Shown here: positions 26,488-34,228 of the stretch, piece after piece
Layout of the letters: each line of letters starts with the position of its first letter
Position numbering within the stretch: the stretch's first letter is position 1
Assembly: GCA_016719135.1 (NCBI GenBank)
Contig: JADKAV010000004.1
Span: 1-64,000, forward strand
Direction: 5' to 3'
DNA: 64,000 nt
From: Micrococcales bacterium
Lineage (GTDB): Bacteria; Actinomycetota; Actinomycetes; S36-B12; UBA10799
Notes under the pieces: model-generated
What the model was told of the DNA's origin: nothing
Seen by the model: only the letters and a program-made list of their open reading frames with translations
The model's database searches: none
Made by a program: the position numbers and the translations under genes

Positions 26488-27405
26488 CTACTCGGGAGGC
26501 GGCAGTTCGAAAGCGGGACCCATGGGCGGCGGCAGGTCGATCGGGTCCCCCGTCGGTGCTGCCAGATCGGACAAGTCGTCCAGGGCACTGACCACTGCGT
26601 CGTCGACCGGCTCAGGCATCTCGAAGGACACCGGAACATCGGGCGCGGGCGGCGGCAGGTCGAACATGGAATCGCCGGACACGTCAGCCATGCCCGGAGA
26701 GGTCCAGTCCGAGAAGTCGTTCGGCGCCGGTTGCTCCTCGACCGCGATGTCCGGTGTAGCGAATGCGGCAGCCGGATCCGCTGTGAGCAAGTCATCACCG
26801 AAACCGGCCTCGGGAATAGTCGGCTCGTCGGCCCAGCGGATCTCGGGGGTGCCGTCCGGGTCGGTCACGAAATCGTCCGCGGCAGACAGATCGGCGGACT
26901 GTTCCTCCACGAACTCGTCGGCCAGGAATGTCCCGGTGTTGACCACAGCCCAATCGGCCTGCGACGCGGATTCAGGTTCGTCGTCCTCGGTGGACTCCGG
27001 CGATGCGGTCAGTGCCGGACGCTGACCCATGGGAAAGGCCTCTGCGATCTCGCGGGCCTCGTAGCGCAATAGCCCGATGGGCACTCCCGGGGCTCCAACG
27101 ACAACCAGCACCCAGGGGTCCTTGTCGATGACACAGATCCCGCTGTCGCTGCCCTCCAGGAACATCTGCGAGGCACCGGACTGACCGAGCGCCTTGGACA
27201 TGGCGCGGACCTGAATCATCATCCGGACCGCCCCGGCCGCCACCGCATCGTCGTCGACCGACACCTCGCCCTCGGACGCGATCGCGAAGCCGTCCTCGGA
27301 AACCAGTCCTAGCCACTGCACATCAGGGTGCTCGCTCAGCGCGTCACTGAGCAGGCGCCCGACGATATCGGAGGCACCTGGATGGGGAACCTCAATATCA
27401 GCCAT
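26488..27405 (-). CDS. Roadblock/LC7 domain protein with acidic Pro-rich tail
   Basis: The ATG at 27405 gives 305 residues. Residues about 15-115 form a Roadblock/LC7 fold (VQWLGLVSEDGFAIASEGE, AAGAVRMMIQVRAMSKALGQ, IDKDPWVLVVVGAPGVPIGLLRYEAREIAEAF), a family that binds and regulates small GTPases, as MglB does for MglA. The rest is an acidic, disordered tail rich in Asp, Glu, Ala and Pro, ending with repeats such as DLPPPAPDVPVSFEMPEP and FELPPPE. No MglA-type GTPase gene lies in the window. It is the first gene of the pilus motor operon, 51 bases after aroE. Confidence 0.82.
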   Translation of the reverse strand: MADIEVPHPGASDIVGRLLSDALSEHPDVQWLGLVSEDGFAIASEGEVSVDDDAVAAGAVRMMIQVRAMSKALGQSGASQMFLEGSDSGICVIDKDPWVLVVVGAPGVPIGLLRYEAREIAEAFPMGQRPALTASPESTEDDEPESASQADWAVVNTGTFLADEFVEEQSADLSAADDFVTDPDGTPEIRWADEPTIPEAGFGDDLLTADPAAAFATPDIAVEEQPAPNDFSDWTSPGMADVSGDSMFDLPPPAPDVPVSFEMPEPVDDAVVSALDDLSDLAAPTGDPIDLPPPMGPAFELPPPE

Positions 27406-27456
27406 CAACGGGATCCTTTCACCTCGGCTCATACCGAGTATGGCCGATCGGCGCAC

Positions 27457-28260
27457 CTACACGTGCGTTGTGGGCAGCGCCGCCCGCATGGCGGCTGTCG
27501 GGGCGGGCAGACCCGTCATGAGTTCAACCTGCCGCTCGGCTTGCGCGAGCAGCATTTCGAGGCCCGAGACGATCCTGCCCCCGCTGGCCTGCCATGCACC
27601 GGCCAGCGCGGTGGGCCACGGAGAGTACACAACGTCCAGAAGCCAGCCGGGCTCACTCGCAACGGAAGGTACCAGCGTGTCCGCCGCCCCCGCCGGCACG
27701 GTCGAAACCACCAACGGTGCCCGTAGGTACCGCAGGTCATCCCATCGGTGAACGTGCAGTTCGATCCCGATGGACTCCGCGGCCCTGCTTACGTCGACGG
27801 CCCGTTCGGGTCGCCGGGCGAGAACGTCCACGCGAGCGGCACCCAACTGCTGGACGGCGGCCACCGCGGACCGGGCGGTGGCACCGGCGCCTACCACGGT
27901 GGCGGGGAATCCCTCCCGATGCGCGAAACCGGCCCTCCGCAGGGCCGTCACAACACCGTCAACATCGGTGTTGAAGGCCTGTCGCTGCGCCAAGAGCAGG
28001 GTGTTGGCCGAGTTCGTCACCTCTGCAGTCCAACTGATCTCTTGCGCCAGTTGCAGCACTGCCTCTTTCAACGGCATCGTCAGCGAGAGACCTACCCAGG
28101 ATTTATCGAGTCCATCGACGAAAGCGGGGAGCTCCGCGGCGGCCACCTCGTGGCGTTCGTAGGTCCAATCCAGCTTCAGCGCCTCATATGCCGCGCTGTG
28201 CAACGCCGGCGACAGGCTGTGCGCGATCGGCGACCCGATCACCGCAGCCCGTCGGATCAC
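27457..28260 (-). CDS. aroE: Shikimate dehydrogenase
   Basis: NADP-dependent enzyme reducing 3-dehydroshikimate to shikimate. The 267-residue product starts MIRRAAVIGSPIAHSLSPALHSAAY with the substrate-binding SLSP motif. It has the catalytic Lys in LSLTMPLKEAVL, NTDVDGVV, a nucleotide loop VVGAGATARSAVAAV and the closing SGLEMLLAQAERQVELMTG. The insert between dehydroquinate and shikimate binding loops looks normal. It overlaps the mltG stop by four bases (28257-28260). Together with the aro genes left of the pilus region it makes the pathway from DAHP to chorismate nearly complete here; aroA and aroG are elsewhere. Confidence 0.95.
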   Translation of the reverse strand: MIRRAAVIGSPIAHSLSPALHSAAYEALKLDWTYERHEVAAAELPAFVDGLDKSWVGLSLTMPLKEAVLQLAQEISWTAEVTNSANTLLLAQRQAFNTDVDGVVTALRRAGFAHREGFPATVVGAGATARSAVAAVQQLGAARVDVLARRPERAVDVSRAAESIGIELHVHRWDDLRYLRAPLVVSTVPAGAADTLVPSVASEPGWLLDVVYSPWPTALAGAWQASGGRIVSGLEMLLAQAERQVELMTGLPAPTAAMRAALPTTHV

Positions 28261-29354
28261 GGGTTCTCCGCCACGTATCTCTCGAACTCGGCCTTGAATT
28301 TCAAGAACTCGTCGTAGTCGGCGGTGAACTTGGTTTCGCCGGTGTCCGGATTCACGGAGACGAAGTACAACCAGTCCCCTTCGTCCGGGGTCAGCGCCGC
28401 TTGCATGGCCGCTTCACCGGGCTGGTTGATCGGCGTGGGCGGCAGACCCGTGTTCTCGTAGGTGTTGTACGGCGACGAAGTCGCGATCTGGTCGGGTGAG
28501 AGGTTGATCTCGGACTTCTTCAGGACGTAGTTCACGGTGGCATCCAGTTGCAGGGGCATGCCGGCGGCCAAGCGGTTGTAGATGACGCGCGAAACCATCC
28601 CGTAGTCATCTGGATGCCCCTCGGCCTGCACCAGACTCGCGATCACCATGACCTCGTAGGGCGAGTACCCCGTCTTCTTCGACGCTTTCACGAAGTTCAG
28701 TGAGTCCGCGGCCTCATTGAACCGGGAGATCATCGCGCCGATGATGTCGCGGGCGCTGAATCCCGGTGGGAACTCATACGTAGCGGGGAACAGGAACCCC
28801 TCAGCGTTACCCTTCGCGAATTTTGGCAGACCCAACGGGTCGGCATTCTTGATGGCCCGGTTGAACCTGCTCGCCGAAATATCCGTGGCAGCGGTCAGTC
28901 GCTTCACCACCTGGTCCTCACGCAGTCCTTCCGGAATGACCACGCGCGATACGACGCGATTGGCCGGATCCAGCATGGCATTGAGAGCGGCGTCGCCACT
29001 CATCTGTTCGGCGAGCCGGTAATAGCCCGGACCGATCGACTGTGACTGCTCGTTGGCGCTGGCGGCGGTGATGAAGGACTGGGCGCTGGCCACCACGCCC
29101 TCCTCTTTGAGAGTGGCACCGATGTCCGAGAGAGTCTGACCCTCCTGCACCTGCACGATCACCTCATTACCGCCCGACCCCGTGTAATCCTCGGCCGCCG
29201 CACCGAGCACCTGGTCCCGGAAGAAGAACGCTCCAACTGCCAGCAGCACGAGGGTGAAGATCACCAATGCCGCGATCAGCGGTCCCCGGCCTCGTTTCTC
29301 AGGGTCCGGGCGACGCGGAGGTTCGACCTCCATGTGCAAGCCGAGTTCGCTCAT
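28257..29354 (-). CDS. mltG: Endolytic peptidoglycan transglycosylase MltG (YceG-like)
   Basis: Membrane-anchored lytic transglycosylase that cuts nascent glycan strands and sets their length. The 365-residue product has a short cytoplasmic N-terminus, one membrane helix (residues about 24-46), a LysM-like segment (VIVQVQEGQTLSDIGATL) and the YceG domain. Hallmarks are GYYRLAEQMSGDAALNAML, EGFLFPATYEFPPG, the catalytic Glu in MVIASLVQAEGHP, RVIYNRLAAGMPLQLDATVNYVL and the final GDWLYFVSVNPDTGETKF. It starts exactly at the ruvX stop and overlaps aroE. ruvX-mltG-aroE is conserved gene order in actinobacteria. Confidence 0.96.
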   Translation of the reverse strand: MSELGLHMEVEPPRRPDPEKRGRGPLIAALVIFTLVLLAVGAFFFRDQVLGAAAEDYTGSGGNEVIVQVQEGQTLSDIGATLKEEGVVASAQSFITAASANEQSQSIGPGYYRLAEQMSGDAALNAMLDPANRVVSRVVIPEGLREDQVVKRLTAATDISASRFNRAIKNADPLGLPKFAKGNAEGFLFPATYEFPPGFSARDIIGAMISRFNEAADSLNFVKASKKTGYSPYEVMVIASLVQAEGHPDDYGMVSRVIYNRLAAGMPLQLDATVNYVLKKSEINLSPDQIATSSPYNTYENTGLPPTPINQPGEAAMQAALTPDEGDWLYFVSVNPDTGETKFTADYDEFLKFKAEFERYVAENP

Positions 29355-29809
29355 CAGTGTCCGTTCGTAAGTGTCCCCGGGATCCTACCCGTGGCACGTT
29401 CCGCGTCCAGCGTATTCTGCAACATGATGACAGCCGCCGCTTGATCAACTACCGACCGACCCTTGCGCTGGGACAGTCCGGCCTCACGCAGCTGCATCTG
29501 GGCGGTGGTCGTGGTGAGCCTCTCATCGATCAGGCGTAGTGGTACTTCCGGAACCGCCGCAGCGATGTCGGCGGCCACCTGCCGCACCCGATCTGCGGCG
29601 GCATGCTCACGGCCGTCCAGCGAAACGGGCAGGCCGACCAAGACCTCCAAAGCCTCGTACTCCCGCACGATGGCGACCAGTTCGTCCAGCCATTTACCGC
29701 GGGCATTCAAGGTCCGTTCCGGAACCGCGAGGGTGCCCGACGCATCGCTGCGGGCGACTCCGATGCGCACCGATCCGACGTCGACGCACACCCGGACTCC
29801 TGGGCGCAC
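29354..29809 (-). CDS. ruvX: RNase H-fold resolvase RuvX (YqgF)
   Basis: Predicted Holliday-junction resolvase, also linked to pre-16S rRNA processing. The 151-residue product keeps the fold's acidic residues: Asp in VCVDVGSVRIGVARSD, Glu/Asp in RLIDERLTTTTAQ, and Asp in RKGRSVVDQAAAVIMLQ. EVLVGLPVSLDGREHAAA is the conserved central segment. It overlaps alaS by one base (29809) and mltG by one base. Length and order are normal. Confidence 0.94.
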   Translation of the reverse strand: MRPGVRVCVDVGSVRIGVARSDASGTLAVPERTLNARGKWLDELVAIVREYEALEVLVGLPVSLDGREHAAADRVRQVAADIAAAVPEVPLRLIDERLTTTTAQMQLREAGLSQRKGRSVVDQAAAVIMLQNTLDAERATGRIPGTLTNGH

Positions 29810-32475
29810 TAGGCCGGCAATCCCCGCACGAATGCCTCCGCGGAAGCGAACGCCGACGGGATCCCGTCCGGCTTCGCCCCTCCCCCTTGTGCGGCATCCT
29901 TCTTCCCACCACCACGGCCCTCGACGCTGGGCAGAGCACTGTTGAGCAGGTCGTTGGCGAAGAGTCCCCGGTCCTGTGCGGCTTGATTGACGGTCGCGAT
30001 CAAGGACACCCTGGCGTCCACCACCGCGGAAGCCAGAACTGCGGCGGGCACGTCCGTGGGTGCTTTGCGGATGCCGGTCAACGCGATCTCACGCAGTTGC
30101 TTGGCGTCGGTGCCCTCCGGGGCCCGCAGGGTCCAGACCCGGAACGACCCGATCTGCTGGCCCTCGCCGATGATCGCATCGATGTTGCTCATCATGGCTT
30201 GCTGCTTGAGCCGGGCGAGTTCGCGTTCGGCGTTCTTCAACTTCTCCACCGTGCTGCCCACCCGGTCCACGAGGTCCTCGCGCGGGGTCTTGAGCATGGT
30301 GCTCAGCGCAGAGACGAGCAGGTGTTCACGGGCCAGGTACGAGTACGCGTCAGATCCCACGAGCGCCTCGACCCGGCGCACTCCAGAGCCGATCGAGCCC
30401 TCCGAGATGAACGAAACGACCCCGAGCTGACCCGACCGGTGAGCGTGGGTGCCGCCACACAACTCATGTGCCCAGTCACCGACGGAGACAACTCGCACTT
30501 GGTCGCCGTACTTCTCCCCGAAAAGGGCCATGGCACCCATCTCGAGGGCTTCAGGCTGGGTCATCCAGCGCGCCGAGACGGTCATGTCCTCCAGCAGCAG
30601 CGTGTTCACGCGTTCCTCGGCGTCGCGCAGCAAAGAGTCCGGGACCGCTTTCGGGTACGGGAAGTCGAACCGCAATCGGCCCGGTGCGTTCTCCGAGCCC
30701 ATCTGGGTGGCGGTGTCGCCCAGCATCTCGCGGAACGTCTTGTGGATCATGTGCGTGGCCGTGTGCGCCCGGGAGATCGCCCGGCGACGCTCCACGTCGA
30801 CGATCCCCACCGCCGGAGCGCCGACCGCTGCCTCACCCTCGAGCACGCGGGCGCGATGCACCCACAGCCCGGGTACCGGCATCTGGACGTCGTCCACGTG
30901 CAGCAGGGTTCCGTCATCCAGGCGGATGGTGCCGTGATCACCGAGCTGCCCGCCCGCCTCGGCGTAGAAGGGACTGCGGTCCAGGACGACTTCCACGGTC
31001 TGTCCCGCGGCCGCCGACGTGACGGTCTGACCGTCGCGCAGCAGGCCCTTGACCCGGCCCTCGGACTCCCACTGGTCGTACCCGGTGAACTCGGTCTGCC
31101 CGGCGGCCTCCATGACTTCGCGGTAGGCCGTCAGCGGGGTGACGCCGGCCTTGCGGGCGACAGCATCGGCCTTGGCGCGTTGACGCTGCTCGGTCATGAG
31201 TTCGGCGAAGCCGTCGCGGTCAACCTGCAGTCCCTGTTCGGCGGCCAGTTCGAGCGTCAGGTCGATGGGGAAACCGTAGGTGTCGTGCAAGGCGAAGGCG
31301 TCGGTCCCCGACATTGTCGTGGTGCCCCGGGACTTGGTGGCTGCCACTGCGTTGTCGAAGACCGTGGTGCCGCTGCGCAAGGTCTGCCGGAAGGCTTCCT
31401 CCTCGGACACGGCGATGGTCGTGATCCGACCGGCATCGGACTGCAGGCTCGGGTACTGCGGTGACATCGAGGTGATGACACTGCCGATCAATTCGCCCAT
31501 CGTGGGCTCGTGGTCCCCGAGCAGGCGCATGTTGAACACGACCCGGCGCAGCAGACGCCGCAGAACGTAGCCACGCCCCTCGTTGCCGGGCAGGACTCCG
31601 TCGGAGATCAGGAACGCGCAGGTCCGGGAGTGATCGGCCACGACCCGCAGCGCGACGTCGTCGGCGTGGTCGCGGCCGTAGGGACGCCCGGTGATCCGCA
31701 CCGCGGTGTCGATGGTGTGCCGGGTGGTGTCGATCTCGTAGATGTTGTCGACGCCCTGCAGGATCGCGGCCATCCGCTCGAGGCCCAGGCCGGTGTCGAT
31801 GCTCTTGTTCGGCAGTTCGCCGAGGATGGGGAAACCCTCCTTGCCCGGGCCCTCCCCCCGTTCGAACTGCATGAACACCAGATTCCACACCTCGAGGTAG
31901 CGCTCCTCGTCGACCACCGGGCCGCCTTCGCGGCCGTAGTCGGGCCCACGATCGTAGTAGATCTCGCTACATGGCCCGCACGGTCCGGGCACACCCATCG
32001 ACCAGAAGTTGTCGAGCATGCCGCGCCGCTGGATCCGTTCGGCGGGCACGATCTGTTCCCACAACTGGGCAGCCTCGTCGTCGTCCTCGTAGACGGTGAC
32101 CCACAGTCTGTCCTCGGGGAAGCCGTAGCCGCCGTCGCTGACAGGCTTGGTCAGCAACTCCCAGGCCAACGGGATGGCACGTTCCTTGAAGTAGTCGCCG
32201 AACGAGAAGTTGCCGCACATCTGGAAGAACGATGCGTGCCGGGTCGTCTTTCCGACCTCTTCGATGTCCAGGGTGCGCACGACCTTCTGAACACTGGCCG
32301 CCCGTTCATACGGCGGGACCGCCTCACCGAGGAAATACGGCTTGAACGGCACCATGCCCGCGTTGACGAACAGCAGCGTGGGGTCGTTGAGCAGCAATGA
32401 GGCGCTGGGCACCACGGTGTGACCGCGCTCCTCGAAGAACGCGAGAAATCGACGTCGGATTTCGGCTGACTCCAT
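29809..32475 (-). CDS. alaS: Alanyl-tRNA synthetase
   Basis: Class II synthetase that charges and proofreads tRNA-Ala. From ATG 32475 the 888-residue product begins MESAEIRRRFLAFFEERGH, the conserved start; another ATG seven codons upstream (32496) is possible. Catalytic-domain blocks include FVNAGMVPFKPYFLG, RHASFFQMCGNFSFGDYFKERAI and GLGLERMAAILQG. The editing domain has HTATHMIHKTFREML and the CGGTHAHRSGQLG metal site. The C-Ala domain closes the protein with the GRGGGKKDAAQGGG glycine-rich part. The large open frame on the opposite strand here is a shadow. Confidence 0.97.
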   Translation of the reverse strand: MESAEIRRRFLAFFEERGHTVVPSASLLLNDPTLLFVNAGMVPFKPYFLGEAVPPYERAASVQKVVRTLDIEEVGKTTRHASFFQMCGNFSFGDYFKERAIPLAWELLTKPVSDGGYGFPEDRLWVTVYEDDDEAAQLWEQIVPAERIQRRGMLDNFWSMGVPGPCGPCSEIYYDRGPDYGREGGPVVDEERYLEVWNLVFMQFERGEGPGKEGFPILGELPNKSIDTGLGLERMAAILQGVDNIYEIDTTRHTIDTAVRITGRPYGRDHADDVALRVVADHSRTCAFLISDGVLPGNEGRGYVLRRLLRRVVFNMRLLGDHEPTMGELIGSVITSMSPQYPSLQSDAGRITTIAVSEEEAFRQTLRSGTTVFDNAVAATKSRGTTTMSGTDAFALHDTYGFPIDLTLELAAEQGLQVDRDGFAELMTEQRQRAKADAVARKAGVTPLTAYREVMEAAGQTEFTGYDQWESEGRVKGLLRDGQTVTSAAAGQTVEVVLDRSPFYAEAGGQLGDHGTIRLDDGTLLHVDDVQMPVPGLWVHRARVLEGEAAVGAPAVGIVDVERRRAISRAHTATHMIHKTFREMLGDTATQMGSENAPGRLRFDFPYPKAVPDSLLRDAEERVNTLLLEDMTVSARWMTQPEALEMGAMALFGEKYGDQVRVVSVGDWAHELCGGTHAHRSGQLGVVSFISEGSIGSGVRRVEALVGSDAYSYLAREHLLVSALSTMLKTPREDLVDRVGSTVEKLKNAERELARLKQQAMMSNIDAIIGEGQQIGSFRVWTLRAPEGTDAKQLREIALTGIRKAPTDVPAAVLASAVVDARVSLIATVNQAAQDRGLFANDLLNSALPSVEGRGGGKKDAAQGGGAKPDGIPSAFASAEAFVRGLPA

Positions 32476-32505
32476 GGGGGCCAGCCTAGTTGCCATCCGG
32501 ACGTG

Positions 32506-32823
32506 CTACTCGCGGGCGGTTCCGGGGGCTCGCCGGTCGTGCAGGGTCCCCAGGGTCGCTGGCCGGATGTCCGGAGCAGCAGGCGCCTTGGGCCGATCGG
32601 ACCGGGCCACCTTGCGGATGTCCACCACGTTGCCGTCGGGTTCATCGGACACGACGTTGGCGAGGTAGCGCGCGGAGGCGGCAACGCTGGAGGCGCCCTG
32701 GGCAACCCTGCTCAGGTTCTCCCGAAAGGTTCGCTCGCGGACCCCATTGACGGCATTTGTCCCTTTTCGGTAGACAACGATGCCGCCGGCAGCGCCAACA
32801 CCCATCCAGAACAGTCGACTCAC
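32506..32823 (-). CDS. Small membrane protein upstream of alaS (DUF6167-like)
   Basis: From GTG 32823 the 105-residue product begins MSRLFWMGVGAAGGIVVYRKG, a short membrane helix, followed by a cytoplasmic tail with an amphipathic stretch (ENLSRVAQGASSVAASARYLANVV). Small proteins of this form precede alaS in many actinobacteria; their function is unknown. The start is chosen because the upstream extension (to 32898) would read through two hairpins. It is 30 bases from alaS and probably co-transcribed. Confidence 0.7.
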   Translation of the reverse strand: MSRLFWMGVGAAGGIVVYRKGTNAVNGVRERTFRENLSRVAQGASSVAASARYLANVVSDEPDGNVVDIRKVARSDRPKAPAAPDIRPATLGTLHDRRAPGTARE

Positions 32824-32842
32824 CCGCACAGTGTAAGCAGGG

Positions 32843-32902
32843 TTCGGGCGATCAGCCCGAAGCTTGAATGAAACCGACCACCAAGTGGTCGATCTCATTC
32901 AA
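32843..32902 (-). promoter_or_regulatory. Tandem hairpins between rarA and the alaS operon
   Basis: Two inverted repeats follow rarA. The first is TTGAATGA(32864)...TCATTCAA(32902), with an inner CGACCAC/GTGGTCG stem around loop CAA. The second is TTCGGGC(32843)-GATCA-GCCCGAA(32861). The first begins 30 bases after the rarA stop. No U-run follows either. They may end the rarA transcript or act as a leader element for the downstream genes. Confidence 0.5.
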
Positions 32903-32931
32903 CCTTCTGCAGGGGCCTTCGGATTGCGCCT

Positions 32932-34224
32932 CTAACCGTCTGCATCACGCACCGCCTCCCGCAGCCGCTCGACGGCAGCGGCCGCCCGGGCTTCGGCCCC
33001 GTTCTGGGTGGGCCGGTAGTACGTGCGCTGCACAATCGGGGGTTCCACATAACGAACCGGCACGAAGCCGCCCTCGTCATGCGGATAGCGATATCCACGG
33101 CCGGCGCCCGTGGCCCGCGAGGACTTCAGGCTCGCATCACGCAGCATCGCCGGCACCGGCGAAACCCGGCCCGAGCGCACGTCCTCCAACGCCTCGTTGA
33201 TGGCCACGTAGGCAGCGTTACTCTTCGGACTCAGTGACAAGTGGACCACCACATGGCCCAACGTGATCCGCGCCTCGGGCCAACCGATGAGCTGCACAGC
33301 CTGCAGTCCGGCAATCGCCAGCGGAAGCGCCGAAGGGTCGGCCAGCCCGATGTCCTCGCTGGCCAGGATCACCAGGCGGCGGGCGATGAACCGCGGGTCC
33401 TCACCACCGTCGACGAGCCGGGCCAAGTAGTGCAGGGCCGCATCGACATCACTTCCCCGCACACTCTTGATCAGCGCGCTGGTGATGTCGTAATGCATGT
33501 CACCGTCACGGTCGTAGCGATTGGCCACCTGCGGGATGATCGCGCGCACGACCTCGCCGGTGATCTGCGGCCCCGGTCCCGCAGCTGCTTCCAAAGCGGT
33601 CAGCGCCCGGCGAGCATCGCCGCCGGCGAACCGCACGATCAGTTCCGTGGCCTCGTCGTCGATGGTGACGCCGGGCAACCCCTCGGGATGGGTCAAGGCA
33701 CGCGAAATCACTGCTCGCACTTCGTCGTCGGTGAGCGCGGAGAGCACGAGCAACATCGACCGCGACAGCAGCGGACTCACCAGGCTCATGCTCGGGTTCT
33801 CCGTGGTGGCTGCGATCAGCGTGATCCAGCCGTGCTCCACCGCCGGCAGCAGGACATCCTGCTGGGTCTTGGAGAACCGGTGGACCTCGTCGATGAACAG
33901 GATCGTGCGCTCACTGCGCGTGCGCCCGATCTCGCGTGCCTGCTCGATGGCCGCCCGGACGTCCTTCACCCCGGCGCTGACCGCCGCCAATGCGACGAAC
34001 CGGCGCCCGGACACCTCCGCGGCGAGTCTGGCCAGTGTCGTCTTCCCGGTCCCCGGTGGGCCCCAGAGGATCACACTGGTGGACGCGTCCGGATCACTGA
34101 GCAAGGCCCGCAAGGGCGACGCCGATCCCAACAGGTGCGCCTGCCCGATGACCTCATCCACTCCGGCCGGACGGACCCGGGCCGCCAGCGGTTGTGCCGG
34201 TGCGTTCTGGTCGAACAGGTCCAT
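32932..34224 (-). CDS. rarA: Replication-associated recombination protein RarA (MgsA), AAA ATPase
   Basis: Clamp-loader-like AAA+ ATPase acting at stalled forks with SSB. The 430-residue product begins MDLFDQNAPAQPLAARVRPAGVDEVIGQAHLLG. It shows Walker A GPPGTGKTTLA, Walker B TILFIDEVHRFSKTQQD, sensor 1 IAATTENPS, and the lid with FAGGDARRALTALEAA. The C-terminal MgsA tetramerisation domain (DGDMHYDITSALIKSVRGSDVDAALHYLARLVDGGEDPRFIARRLV, then YRYPHDEGGFVPVRYVEPP) separates it from RuvB. It follows aspS after four bases. Confidence 0.96.
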   Translation of the reverse strand: MDLFDQNAPAQPLAARVRPAGVDEVIGQAHLLGSASPLRALLSDPDASTSVILWGPPGTGKTTLARLAAEVSGRRFVALAAVSAGVKDVRAAIEQAREIGRTRSERTILFIDEVHRFSKTQQDVLLPAVEHGWITLIAATTENPSMSLVSPLLSRSMLLVLSALTDDEVRAVISRALTHPEGLPGVTIDDEATELIVRFAGGDARRALTALEAAAGPGPQITGEVVRAIIPQVANRYDRDGDMHYDITSALIKSVRGSDVDAALHYLARLVDGGEDPRFIARRLVILASEDIGLADPSALPLAIAGLQAVQLIGWPEARITLGHVVVHLSLSPKSNAAYVAINEALEDVRSGRVSPVPAMLRDASLKSSRATGAGRGYRYPHDEGGFVPVRYVEPPIVQRTYYRPTQNGAEARAAAAVERLREAVRDADG

Positions 34225-34228
34225 CCGG

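Noticed and set aside
29539..31464. 641-codon open frame on the plus strand opposite alaS
   Set aside because: Antisense to conserved alaS codons; composition and lack of a ribosome site mark it as a shadow.
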